From NCBI RefSeq assembly GCF_019904135.1, contig NZ_JAIOGQ010000005.1:1-64000 (forward strand): DNA of 64,000 bases, given 5' to 3'. Both the position numbers and the translations under genes were made by a program. Shown here in pieces: positions 25,720 to 34,413 of the stretch. Each line of letters starts with the position of its first letter. The stretch's first letter is position 1. The notes under the pieces are model-generated. The model was given only the letters and a program-made list of their open reading frames with translations. It was not told the origin of the DNA and ran no database searches. This DNA is from Paenibacillus caui (GTDB lineage Bacteria; Bacillota; Bacilli; Paenibacillales; Paenibacillaceae).

Positions 25720-25795
25720 TCAGATCCTCCGAATACATAATTTAGTAGCTATTATATCATATTTTGAAAGCTCGGCGCTTTTTTAGCTCAGAGCT

Positions 25796-26416
25796 TTAAG
25801 GCCGAATGAGCAGAACGCCTGCACATGATGATTTCTGGACATACTCCACATTAAGCCCCGCTCGAATTAATGGCGGCACCATATCCTCTGCTGTCATATA
25901 GTATTCGTCACGATCCCAGCTGTCTCCGGCCGAACGCTTGCATTCGTAAAGATCCTGCCTGGTTTGAAAAGCGATATCCGCAACGATCAACAGTCCGCCC
26001 TGTTCCAGCAGCCCTGCAAGCTCGCGGATAAGCTCTATTTTTCGTACATCATCTACATGATGAAGAGCATAGGAGGATACAATGAAGCGAAATCTTTGGG
26101 TCAGCAGCGGTTCCGGCAGACTGCCGCTGAAATCGCCTATGAAGAAACGGCCTTCAGGCATTCGTTCCCGCGCGATGCGGATCATCTCCTCGGAAAAATC
26201 AAGTCCAAATATCGTATGCCCCTTTTGATACAATTTATGGGTCAATTTCCCCGTTCCAATACCGATATCCAGGATTTGAACTTTATCATCTTCCGGAATC
26301 AGGCTCTGAACAAAAAGAAGCACATCATCATATCCGTCAAACGGATATCCTTTGTTTGCTTCAATCGTCTCTTCATATTTTTCCGCCCAATTGTCAAATC
26401 CTTTGTTGTCGAGCAT
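25796..26416 (-). CDS. class I SAM-dependent methyltransferase
   Basis: This protein of about 206 aa has motif I ILDIGIGTGKLTHKLYQKG (SAM-binding, about 47-64), an acidic residue after GLDFSEEMI, and SSYALHHVDDVRK with LEQGGLLIVADIAF of the methyltransferase core. The substrate is not identifiable; the sequence resembles YrrT-like and UbiE-like small methyltransferases. ATG 26416 has gaaggaga 7 bp upstream, while ATG 26422 is adjacent to the RBS and is rejected. Confidence 0.86.
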   Translation of the reverse strand: MLDNKGFDNWAEKYEETIEANKGYPFDGYDDVLLFVQSLIPEDDKVQILDIGIGTGKLTHKLYQKGHTIFGLDFSEEMIRIARERMPEGRFFIGDFSGSLPEPLLTQRFRFIVSSYALHHVDDVRKIELIRELAGLLEQGGLLIVADIAFQTRQDLYECKRSAGDSWDRDEYYMTAEDMVPPLIRAGLNVEYVQKSSCAGVLLIRP

Positions 26417-26708
26417 GGTCATTCTCCTTCACTGCAAAATTTCTAAAATCAATATAGCATAGTGAGTTTTAAGCGGCTTTGGTAGAAAACGATTATATTC
26501 AAAATAGGTCTCCCGATTTTGTCTGAATGAACGCAATTTATCTGCCAATTCCGGAATTCCGCCTAATCAATAGTATTCATAGTCACTTGATGGAGCTTGT
26601 AAAAAAAATCCTTTAGATTTAAAATGAGCAAGTATTAGATTTTAAAATTTGGAATATGTCTTCGTCAGACGATTCTACACACTTGCACTCGTAAAGGAGT
26701 TTTGTACA

Positions 26709-27809
26709 ATGGCAAACTTTGCAAGATCCGTTACTTCTCCAAAGAAATTCATTAACGGTCACGATTTGCTCAGCAATTTGAACGAGCATATCAAAGATTA
26801 TGGCGATAATGCCTATGTAATTTGCGATGAATTCATTCTGGAACGCGCGAAGAAAGAAGCGGGGGATTCCATTACGTCAGCCGGGAATAAGGCGACCTTT
26901 GAAAAGTTCAACTATGAATGCACCAAAGAGGAAATTGAACGCAACCGCGAACTGGCCCGCAAGGCCGGAGCAAATATTATTGTTGGCATCGGCGGCGGTA
27001 AAACGCTGGACACAGCCAAAGCGACAGCTTACTATGAGAAGCTTCCTGTCGTCATTTTCCCTACTATTGCTTCCACAGACGCGCCATGTACAGCCCTTGC
27101 TGTTATTTATAAAAAAGACGGTTCTTTCGATGAATATCTGTTTCTGCCAAGCAACCCGGATGTCGTGCTGGCGGATACGGGTATTTTGGCGTCCGCACCT
27201 TCCCGTTTCTTCGCTGCAGGAATCGGTGATGCTCTCGCTACATATTTTGAAGCGCGCGCATGTTACGCCTCGAACGGCGACAATCTTGTCCTGATGAAGC
27301 CTTCGACAACCGGTCTGGGGATTGCCCGCCTCTGCTATGAAGCTTTGCTCGCAAATGCCGCCCATGCCAAACGCGCGGTAGACCAAAAGGTGTACACCCG
27401 CGCAGTGGAGGAAACGATTGAAGCGACCATTTATTTGAGCGGCGTTGGCGCGGAATCCGGCGGTCTGGCTGCAGCTCATGCCATTCATAACGGGATGACT
27501 GCGGTTCCTTCCCTCCACAAAGCGCAGCATGGAGAGAAAGTAACCTTCGGCCTTCTGGCTCAACTGGTGCTGGAAAATGCGCCGACGGAAGAGCTGGAAA
27601 CGGTCATTAAACTTGTCAAGGATGTAGGACTTCCTCTGACGCTTGAAGATCTGGGCTGCACGGAGTTTATTGAATCCGAATGGCGCCAGGTAGCCGAAGC
27701 GGCATGCGCGCAAGGGGATACCATGGGCAATATGCCATTCCCGGTTACCCCTGACGATGTTTACAATGCGATTGTTGCCGCCAACGCGATTGCAAAGAGT
27801 TATAAATAA
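26709..27809 (+). CDS. gldA: glycerol dehydrogenase
   Basis: This 366-aa iron/zinc-type polyol dehydrogenase oxidises glycerol to dihydroxyacetone with NAD. It shows GIGGGKTLDTAKATAYY (NAD-binding), STDAPCTALAVIY, FFAAGIGDALATYFEARAC (metal-binding Asp) and two metal His in AAHAIHNGMTAVPSLHKAQHGEKV. A longer frame exists from 26649, but ATG 26709 has aaaggag about 9 bp upstream and starts like family members. No dihydroxyacetone kinase adjoins it. A strong terminator follows. Confidence 0.94.
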   Translation: MANFARSVTSPKKFINGHDLLSNLNEHIKDYGDNAYVICDEFILERAKKEAGDSITSAGNKATFEKFNYECTKEEIERNRELARKAGANIIVGIGGGKTLDTAKATAYYEKLPVVIFPTIASTDAPCTALAVIYKKDGSFDEYLFLPSNPDVVLADTGILASAPSRFFAAGIGDALATYFEARACYASNGDNLVLMKPSTTGLGIARLCYEALLANAAHAKRAVDQKVYTRAVEETIEATIYLSGVGAESGGLAAAHAIHNGMTAVPSLHKAQHGEKVTFGLLAQLVLENAPTEELETVIKLVKDVGLPLTLEDLGCTEFIESEWRQVAEAACAQGDTMGNMPFPVTPDDVYNAIVAANAIAKSYK

Positions 27810-27829
27810 AATTAAGCGCACCTTAACAA

Positions 27830-27876
27830 GGGGGCCCTTTAAGCCGGTATTATACCGGGCTATAAGGGCCCTTTGC
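27830..27876 (+). terminator. intrinsic terminator after gldA
   Basis: Nested arms gggcccttt/aagggccc and gccggta/taccgggc form a long hairpin followed by tttgcttt, 20 bp after the gldA stop. Confidence 0.85.
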
Positions 27877-27948
27877 TTTGAGAGCTGTGTATTATGCTTG
27901 AATTTCCGCCTGTACGTCACGGATAATACGGTATGAGGAGGGACTTAT

Positions 27949-28053
27949 ATGGTTAACATTCGCGGAATCAAGCCGGAACGAGTAAAGGCGCACGAGTTCT
28001 ACAAGGCAAACGGTTTTGAAATCACGGGATACCGATTTGTAAAACGGCTGTAA
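27949..28053 (+). pseudogene. C-terminal remnant of a GNAT acetyltransferase
   Basis: This 34-codon reading frame has a strong RBS (gaggaggg, 27936-27943) and an ATG start. From residue 7 on it reads GIKPERVKAHEFYKANGFE followed by ITGYRFVKRL, which is the usual last strand-helix-strand of GNAT enzymes (the AHxFYxxxGFxxTGxRFxK pattern). The N-terminal acetyl-CoA-binding half is missing. It is therefore best read as a gene remnant whose start region was joined to its 3' end by deletion. Expression as a small peptide cannot be excluded. Confidence 0.7.
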
Positions 28054-28124
28054 GATGAGCAGGCCATCAGTTAATATTTGCTATATAAAGACGATAATTG
28101 AAGATCATATTATAATAGTAATAG

Positions 28125-28865
28125 ATGATTTGTAAAAGAACAGGCGGACAGGTGCGAAGTACAGTCAGTGATTTGCGAACTAATGACGAGGAGAGGTTAG
28201 CTATCCTTATTTCTTTTTTGTTAAGCCTTTTATTTTACCGCGATCCGGCTGTTCCGTTCAGCAAAGAAGAGGAAGCAGCCTACCGAAAAATATGGGAAGA
28301 AGCCGTAAGCCGGAATGGCGGGCAAATTTTATATGAAAGCCCATTTCCCAAGCACCGTTTTCTACAATACCTTTCGCACAGCAAGCCGGTTTTGTTTCAC
28401 GGTTCCAACTATAAAGAGATCGCTCAGTTTGAACCGCGGCGGCAGACGCTTTACAACGGTGAATATGTGGATGCCGTATTCTCCACCAGCGACGGAATCT
28501 GGCCCATATTTTATGCGGTGTTTGATAGACATAAACTTGTTGGAAATTTCCGTAACGGCTGCCTTGAAGCAGGCCGCACTAACCATCGGTTTTATTTCTT
28601 CTCATTGAGCGATGAATCCATACATCAAGAGCCTTGGACGGAGGGCATGGTTTACATATTGCCGAGAGAGCCGTTTGACAAAGCGGGAAGAGGGCTTGTA
28701 TTCTTTGATGAATGGATCAGCAAGGAACCCGTCCGGCCTTTGTTTCGGCTGAAGGTAAGTCCTGACGATTTTATTTTTCGCGATAAAGTATCCAGCCATG
28801 AAAGCCGGGAACCGCTGATTAAGACAATGATTCTTTACAAGCTCAGAACGATATGGAATCGTTAA
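28125..28865 (+). CDS. protein of unknown function, possible ADP-ribosyltransferase-like fold
   Basis: The product is at most 246 aa. The start is uncertain: ATG 28125 has no RBS and GTG 28152 is an alternative. The central part shows PVLFHGSNYKEIAQFEPR, then DAVFSTSDGIWPIFYAVFDR, then EGMVYILPREPF. An H-G-S strand, a strand with T-x-D followed by a helix with Tyr, and a later strand with Val-Tyr-x-L-P recall the ART/RNA-2'-phosphotransferase superfamily order. The match is by pattern only; no characterised homologue is recognised. It stands between a GNAT remnant and a diguanylate cyclase. Confidence 0.65.
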   Translation: MICKRTGGQVRSTVSDLRTNDEERLAILISFLLSLLFYRDPAVPFSKEEEAAYRKIWEEAVSRNGGQILYESPFPKHRFLQYLSHSKPVLFHGSNYKEIAQFEPRRQTLYNGEYVDAVFSTSDGIWPIFYAVFDRHKLVGNFRNGCLEAGRTNHRFYFFSLSDESIHQEPWTEGMVYILPREPFDKAGRGLVFFDEWISKEPVRPLFRLKVSPDDFIFRDKVSSHESREPLIKTMILYKLRTIWNR

Positions 28866-28891
28866 TGAAATACTACTAAAGGTTGAATTGC

Positions 28892-30493
28892 ATGAACAAC
28901 AAGAATCGGAATCCCGGAAAGATTCGTCTCACTACGCTTTTTTCAGGTGTTGTCGCATTGGCAGTGATTTTAACTTCGGTTACAGCAGTAGCGGCTTCTT
29001 ACAAAACGCAAAGAGAACATTTATATGCCAGAACACTTGAGATGGATTATTCTGCGGCTAACAGAATGAGCATTACAATGAATACATTATTTAGTTCCAT
29101 GAAGAAAGGCCTCGAAACGCTGGCCAATGAATTCAGTGAAGTCGACCCTGCGAGGCAATCGCAGGAGATTCAGAGCAAACTTGATTTTTTTAATAGCAGC
29201 AATAATTATTTCAACTCCGTAACGTGGACGAGCGAACAGGGATATGTGCTAAAGACTACTCCTTCCAATCTGAACCTTGAAGGCAAGCGGCTTCAAACTG
29301 AGCCGACCAATGAAGCATTGACTTCTAAAAAACCGACTCTTTCCGTGCCTTATATCGGTGCAACCGGCCGTCTGATTGTATTAATGACTGAGCCCGTCTT
29401 TAACAAGCAAGGGGTCTATAAAGGATTTATTGGCGGCACCATCTATCTTGAGGAAAATAATATTCTGGACAGCATCTTCGGAGTGAATAGGATCGACCGA
29501 ACAGGATCTTATTTCTTGATTGTGGATTCAACCGGAAAACTGATCTATCATCCTGAGCAAAACCTGCTAGGCAAAGATCTCAGCGATAATCAAGTTGTGC
29601 AAAAATTGATTCAAGGGCAAAGCGGCAAAGAATCTGTAGTCAATTCTTTTGGAGTTCCTTTTTTGGCGGGGTATTCCACGGTCGCTCACAACCAATGGGG
29701 GATTATTGTCCAGACTCCGATCAGCATGGTTATAAGGCAGCAAAACGAGCAAGTCTCCAAAATGCTCATGATCATGCTCCCCTCCTTTCTATTTCTGATG
29801 TGTTTAACAATATTTATGGCCCGCAAAGTTGCAGCACCGTTTGTATTCCTGGCCAATTTTGTCGGCAAGGCCGCAAGCAGTAAGGAAAAACTGCCTATCC
29901 CGCTTGAAAAAAATCATTGGAACTGGGAGGCTGATCTATTAACCAAAACCGTATTGCATTCAATCAGCGAAATGCAGCAGCAAAGCGAGCGCTTGAATGA
30001 TTCGGCCAGAAAGGATCCGCTTACCGGTTTGATGAACAGAAGGTCTTTTGAAGAGTTTTGCGCTGTTTTTGATCAAAACGGACAGCCCTTTTCTCTGTTG
30101 ATTCTCGATATAGACCGGTTTAAATATGTGAATGATACTTTCGGTCATCTGGCCGGTGATGAGGTGCTGAAATTTTTATCGCAGAAGATTCTTTCGTCGG
30201 TTCGGGCTGAGGATTTATGCTTTCGCTTCGGCGGGGAAGAATTTATTGTCATCCTTCCGAATACCCGATTAAGCAAAGCCTTTCTCACCGCGGAACGCAT
30301 TAGAAAAGATGTCGAAAGGTCGGATACTCTCCCAATCGGCAGACCAGTCACAGTGTCCATAGGCATAGCCGAATATCCGGCTCAGTCCAGCGATTTCCAG
30401 GAGCTGTTTGAAATGGCCGACAAAGCTCTATACAGAGCGAAAGAGGAAGGAAGAAACAGGACGATTGTTTCGAACTGTGGGAATTCGGATTAA
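28892..30493 (+). CDS. membrane diguanylate cyclase with extracellular dCache-type sensor
   Basis: This protein of about 533 aa has a first membrane helix at about residues 15-38, an extracellular Cache-like sensor domain to about 295, and a second helix near 298-318. A cytoplasmic GGDEF domain (about 370-525) follows. It contains DPLTGLMNRRSFEEF and the catalytic GGEEF in RFGGEEFIVILP. RAED five residues upstream of GGEEF is a canonical RxxD product-inhibition site, so the enzyme is probably active and feedback-controlled, making cyclic di-GMP. ATG 28892 has aaagg upstream and is chosen over TTG 28883. The ligand of the sensor is unknown. Confidence 0.92.
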   Translation: MNNKNRNPGKIRLTTLFSGVVALAVILTSVTAVAASYKTQREHLYARTLEMDYSAANRMSITMNTLFSSMKKGLETLANEFSEVDPARQSQEIQSKLDFFNSSNNYFNSVTWTSEQGYVLKTTPSNLNLEGKRLQTEPTNEALTSKKPTLSVPYIGATGRLIVLMTEPVFNKQGVYKGFIGGTIYLEENNILDSIFGVNRIDRTGSYFLIVDSTGKLIYHPEQNLLGKDLSDNQVVQKLIQGQSGKESVVNSFGVPFLAGYSTVAHNQWGIIVQTPISMVIRQQNEQVSKMLMIMLPSFLFLMCLTIFMARKVAAPFVFLANFVGKAASSKEKLPIPLEKNHWNWEADLLTKTVLHSISEMQQQSERLNDSARKDPLTGLMNRRSFEEFCAVFDQNGQPFSLLILDIDRFKYVNDTFGHLAGDEVLKFLSQKILSSVRAEDLCFRFGGEEFIVILPNTRLSKAFLTAERIRKDVERSDTLPIGRPVTVSIGIAEYPAQSSDFQELFEMADKALYRAKEEGRNRTIVSNCGNSD

Positions 30494-30582
30494 GCCCCGG
30501 GTATCTCGTTAACAACTGGGAAAGAGAGTACAAATCGGCTGCGACGGTAAATAGGCCCGCTAACCTTTAATGGTAGACGGGC

Positions 30583-31254
30583 TTATTTTATTTCCGCAAG
30601 CAATTCCCTAGAGTCATTGTTCACGTTGCCTACCATCTGCGATACCGGGTAAGCTCTCATCTTGCTAGCATTATAGGGCTTAAGCAGTTGCTTAAGCGAA
30701 AGTACATCATTGTTCCCTCGATCGAGCCACTCAGCCTCGTCCTCCGGCCGAAGAATGACCGGCATGCGGTCATGGATGTCAGCCATAAGGCTGTTGGGCT
30801 CGGTTGTGATGATCGTACAGGTGCTCAGTTTGTTTCCTTCCGGACCCATCCAAATGTCAAAGAGCCCGGCCAGAGAGAATATACCTCCGTCACGCATCAG
30901 GATTCTGAACGGTTGTTTCTTGTTACCTTCCTGTTTCCATTCATAGAACCCGTCTGCCGGAATGATGCAGCGTCGAGAGGATAGCAGTCTCTTAAATGCC
31001 GGTTTTTCTGTCAGAGTCTCGGCCCGGGCATTTATCATCTTGCTGCCGATCTTGTCGTCCTGAGACCAAGAGGGAACCAGCCCCCAGCGGAGTACACCCA
31101 GGCGGTTTCCGCCCGAACTGCCAATGGCTGCGGGGATTTGCTGCATTGGGGCAACATTATACCTTGGTGCAAAATCCAATATAGTCGATACCTGAATGAG
31201 ATACCTTAGCCTGATTTCTTCAACGGGAACTGTTACAGTAAAACGTCCGCACAT
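30583..31254 (-). CDS. SOS response-associated peptidase (SRAP, YedK/HMCES family)
   Basis: The 223-aa protein starts MCGRFTV, leaving Cys2 as the N-terminal nucleophile after methionine removal. Cys2 forms a thiazolidine crosslink with abasic sites in single-stranded DNA. Other family residues are in PRYNVAPMQQIPA (Asn), ADGFYEWKQEG (Glu) and DIHDRMPVIL (His). RBS aaggaga lies 7-9 bp before the ATG. It protects abasic sites at replication forks. Transcribed alone. Confidence 0.93.
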   Translation of the reverse strand: MCGRFTVTVPVEEIRLRYLIQVSTILDFAPRYNVAPMQQIPAAIGSSGGNRLGVLRWGLVPSWSQDDKIGSKMINARAETLTEKPAFKRLLSSRRCIIPADGFYEWKQEGNKKQPFRILMRDGGIFSLAGLFDIWMGPEGNKLSTCTIITTEPNSLMADIHDRMPVILRPEDEAEWLDRGNNDVLSLKQLLKPYNASKMRAYPVSQMVGNVNNDSRELLAEIK

Positions 31255-31488
31255 ACTAAAGTCTCCTTAGAGTGTTTGTTTATATTCTAAGACAAAGATC
31301 GATTTATATAAAATAAGAGGGGGCATATTTTGCTCGAGAGGGATTATTAACGTCTATGATTGCTAGAATTTGAAGATAGCTTTTTTCGATCCGGTGCCGC
31401 GCGCATCGGATTTTTTATATGCGCATAGAGCGCTGTTGTTTCGTCCCGATTAAGTACGATAACAATTGGTCATCAACGCACAAAAAAA
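31255..31488. other. intergenic region with GC-rich hairpin, no gene
   Basis: There is no supported gene. A small hairpin gatccg..cggat followed by six T at 31388-31417 looks like a plus-strand terminator, although no plus-strand gene lies just upstream. The minus strand has the Shine-Dalgarno of the SRAP gene at 31262. Confidence 0.4.
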
Positions 31489-31640
31489 GGACAAAAGCCT
31501 TTGTAAAAATCCTTGATACAAAGGCTTTTGTCCGGGCGCCCCTTGCGGGACGCCCATCATGGGAGAGGAGAAACCGGATGAAGAGCTTATGGGGAAACGT
31601 AAGTCTTCTCCGCGGTTGTCTACGACATTTGGTGATGTCG
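31489..31640 (+). ncRNA. structured leader upstream of rsmD (ylbH-leader-like)
   Basis: Three hairpins follow one another. The first has perfect 17-bp arms ggacaaaagcctttgta (31489-31505) and tacaaaggcttttgtcc (31517-31533). The second is gggcg..cgccc (31534-31555) with an inner ccc/ggg, followed by atcatgggag. The third is cgacat/atgtcg (31623-31640). A structured element called the ylbH leader is known upstream of rsmD (ylbH) in Bacilli, and position and shape fit it. On the minus strand the first hairpin is followed by seven T and could act as a terminator. No regulator or ligand is known. Confidence 0.6.
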
Positions 31641-31798
31641 ATACCTTCATTATGTCCGGGAGCATCCGAAATATACACTGAGCGCCAAAAAAAGGAGGGC
31701 CGCCCGGATTCTATTTTTCAAGCGGCACCTGATGTGGTACGATAACGACATAAATTACGGACACGGCATGTGGCGAATGGACAAGGAGAGAAGCAGAT

Positions 31799-32392
31799 TT
31801 GCGTGTAATTTCAGGAAGCGCCCGGGGAAGGGCGCTTAAAGCCGTCCCCGGCATGGGGACAAGGCCGACTACGGATAAAGTAAAAGAGGCGATTTTCAGC
31901 ATAATCGGTCCGTATTTTGAGGGCGGAAATGTACTCGACCTGTTCGCCGGAACCGGCGGACTCGGGATCGAAGCGCTTAGCAGAGGCATGACGAAAGGCA
32001 TTTTCGTGGATCTGGAGTACAAGGCCATCGAGACGGTCAAGCACAATCTTAAGCAGGCGGGCTTCTCAGATAAAGCCGAAGTGTACAAAAATGAAGCGGA
32101 GCGCGCGCTGCGCGCCTTGGCCAAACGTGAAATAGGCTTTGATCTTGTGTTTCTGGATCCCCCTTACAGGCTAAAGCATGGAGACAAGCTTATGCTCCAG
32201 ATGGAGGAGCTGGGACTGGTCTCGATTGGCACCGCTATAGTGCTGGAATATGAATCATCTTATGAGTATCCCGAAACGGTCGGAGGGTTTACGCTTACGC
32301 GTAAGGCCGTTTATGGCGAAACCGCAGTTTCCATCTATCGGTATGAGGCTGCGGAGGCAGAAGGAGCAAGCAGTGGAGAGGAGATTTTATGA
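31799..32392 (+). CDS. rsmD: 16S rRNA (guanine-966 N2)-methyltransferase RsmD
   Basis: The 197-aa enzyme methylates G966 in 16S rRNA during 30S assembly. It has the typical N-terminus [20 protein letters not shown] motif [20 protein letters not shown] (about 42-60) and the catalytic DPPY motif in [12 protein letters not shown]. The start is TTG 31799 with aaggaga 8-9 bp upstream. Its stop overlaps the coaD start by 4 bp (ATGA), indicating translational coupling. A structured leader lies 160 bp upstream. Confidence 0.95.
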   Translation: MRVISGSARGRALKAVPGMGTRPTTDKVKEAIFSIIGPYFEGGNVLDLFAGTGGLGIEALSRGMTKGIFVDLEYKAIETVKHNLKQAGFSDKAEVYKNEAERALRALAKREIGFDLVFLDPPYRLKHGDKLMLQMEELGLVSIGTAIVLEYESSYEYPETVGGFTLTRKAVYGETAVSIYRYEAAEAEGASSGEEIL

Positions 32393-32931
32393 GCAGCGAA
32401 GTAAGGAATGTTACAGAGAAAACAAGTGCCTTGAGGGTGGCCGTATACCCCGGAAGCTTTGATCCGGTGACCAAAGGGCATATGGATATAATCCAGCGGG
32501 CAGCCCGTCAGTTCGACCATTTGATCGTGGCCGTGCTGAACAATTTAAGCAAAAACCCGCTGTTTAGCGTTGAAGAAAGGAAAGAACTGCTGAGGCAATC
32601 CACCCGGCATTTGCCTAACGTCGAGATTGACGGCTTTCGGGGATTGCTTGTCGATTATGTGCGTGAGAAACAGGCCAACGTGATCGTGAAAGGGGTAAGA
32701 TCGGTTACGGATTTTGAATATGAGCTTCAGATGGCGTCGATCAATCACAAGCTTGACAGCGAAGTGGAAACGATCTTCATGATGACGAATCCGAAATATT
32801 CTTATTTGAGCTCAAGCGTCGTCAAAGAGATCGCGATGTTTGGCGGAGATGTTGTCGATTTGGTTACGCCGGAAGTGGAAGCCGCATTGAAGCTCAAGAT
32901 GGAAGAGCGGGCTAAAGGCTCCAATCAATAA
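32389..32931 (+). CDS. coaD: phosphopantetheine adenylyltransferase
   Basis: This 180-aa enzyme makes dephospho-CoA from 4'-phosphopantetheine and ATP. The nucleotidyltransferase T/HxGH motif is in [16 protein letters not shown] (about 19-34), and the second signature is [13 protein letters not shown]. The N-terminus has about 12 extra residues before the first strand compared with the usual 160-aa length; start ATG 32389 overlaps the rsmD stop. The rsmD-coaD pair is conserved in Firmicutes. Confidence 0.95.
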   Translation: MSSEVRNVTEKTSALRVAVYPGSFDPVTKGHMDIIQRAARQFDHLIVAVLNNLSKNPLFSVEERKELLRQSTRHLPNVEIDGFRGLLVDYVREKQANVIVKGVRSVTDFEYELQMASINHKLDSEVETIFMMTNPKYSYLSSSVVKEIAMFGGDVVDLVTPEVEAALKLKMEERAKGSNQ

Positions 32932-32962
32932 GAAGCTTTTTTGGCTTTCTGCTGGTTTCCGA

Positions 32963-34180
32963 TTAGTGCTGATGCGCAATGCGGCGCCACAGAAGGGCGA
33001 AGGCAATAAGCGCTCCGAGAAGCAGGACGAACAAAATCGTTTGCCAGCCGAGCATCGCAAAGGACTGGTGCCAGTTTGGAAACAGCAATCCGCTGTTTGC
33101 GGGATGGATGCTATTTTGATCTTTGTAGGCAGCAACCGTGTTCGGGAAAAGCGCGGTTACGGGATTCCAGACCAGCAAGGTGAGGATGTAGGCGTAAGAA
33201 CCGTGCATCATTCTGGTGAACAGAAAGCCGCGGCTCGAAATTCCGGCAGGCTTCAGGGCGGCTCTGACTTGAAAATAGCTGCAAAGCCCGCCCCAGCCGA
33301 GTCCCGCACCCAGAAATGCGGCTTGCATGGCGGGAGAAGACAATCCGGCTTCCGCGATTCTAAAGCTTCCAAGGTGAACTTCCAATAAGGCAGGGATGAT
33401 GAAATCCGGAAACCATCCGGGCAGACCGCGGGAAATGACCTGAACGACCAAGGCGAAAATAAGGATATAGCCCCCAACGCCCATCAAGGTTTGAACGGAA
33501 GACGAGACAGTGTCGCCGAGAAGCTTGCCAAAGCTTCGACCGTCAAGCCGCCTGGCGTCTTCCATGCTGCGGAAGGTTCTCCGAAGCAGGGAGGCGTTAG
33601 AAGCAGAACGCCCGGGGAGAGGGAGGTCATTTTTTTCGGAATGGTCAAAAAGAGCACCGGTGACTCCTGCGGCAAGGCCTGCCGCAATATGGATAACGGC
33701 AAGCAGCACGCCGAGAGCCGGCGTATGTAAGAATCCCGTGCCGATGACGACAATCAGCAGCATCGGATTGCAGAAATGGGCCGCTGCGGCCAGCCTGGAC
33801 GCCGAAGCCGCCGACAGGCGCCCCTGCCCGTGCAGCTTGGCGGCAGCTTCGGCGGCAGCCGGAAAGCCGGCGATCAAACCGAGAGGAAGAATATATCCGC
33901 CTTCCCCAGGGATTCGAAGCGCCCGGCGCAGCAGCGGGTCCAGCAGTGTGCCGAGGGCGTGAACCAGCCCGTAAGCGACAAGCAGCTCGGTCAAAACCAG
34001 AAAGGGCAGCAAGGCGGGAAATACAATGTGCCACCAAACCGAAAGCCCCTGCAGAGTGGCGTCAAAGGCCCGCCCCGGATCGTAGATGATGCAAATGACG
34101 AGAGAGGCAGCGGAGAGACCCAGCCAGACGGTATTCCAAAGGGAAGCTTGTTTGAGGGGGCGTTCAGCGAATTTATTCAT
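32963..34180 (-). CDS. ylbJ: sporulation integral membrane protein YlbJ (SpoVV-type)
   Basis: This protein of about 405 aa has around ten hydrophobic helices and the nucleoside-recognition-like (Gate) motifs of the family, for example PFLVLTELLVAYGLVHALG, EGGYILPLGLIAGFPAAAE and NPMLLIVVIGTGF. In B. subtilis the homologue SpoVV moves dipicolinic acid across the mother-cell side of the forespore envelope. ATG 34180 has agaggtg 7-8 bp upstream; GTG 34189 overlaps that RBS and is rejected. It is divergent from ylbL. Confidence 0.92.
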   Translation of the reverse strand: MNKFAERPLKQASLWNTVWLGLSAASLVICIIYDPGRAFDATLQGLSVWWHIVFPALLPFLVLTELLVAYGLVHALGTLLDPLLRRALRIPGEGGYILPLGLIAGFPAAAEAAAKLHGQGRLSAASASRLAAAAHFCNPMLLIVVIGTGFLHTPALGVLLAVIHIAAGLAAGVTGALFDHSEKNDLPLPGRSASNASLLRRTFRSMEDARRLDGRSFGKLLGDTVSSSVQTLMGVGGYILIFALVVQVISRGLPGWFPDFIIPALLEVHLGSFRIAEAGLSSPAMQAAFLGAGLGWGGLCSYFQVRAALKPAGISSRGFLFTRMMHGSYAYILTLLVWNPVTALFPNTVAAYKDQNSIHPANSGLLFPNWHQSFAMLGWQTILFVLLLGALIAFALLWRRIAHQH

Positions 34181-34413
34181 GTTCAGCACCTCTTGAATAA
34201 TGAATGGGATATGGACGTACTATGGATAAGGCGTTTCTTTTTCAGGCGGGAGGCAGAAGATCCAGCAGGGCTAGTACGATTTTATGCGACCGGCAGGGTG
34301 AACAGACCAGACCTTTCGAGGAGCGGGCGAAAGCGGATAACGTCCTTAATGGTAGTACAGACTTTTTTAGGTTGACTATCATACCCGGCTTTAGACACGG
34401 AGGAGAGAGCGGC

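Noticed and set aside
26877-27920. 347-aa minus-strand open frame opposite gldA
   Set aside because: Shadow of the clear glycerol dehydrogenase gene; composition shows no protein family.
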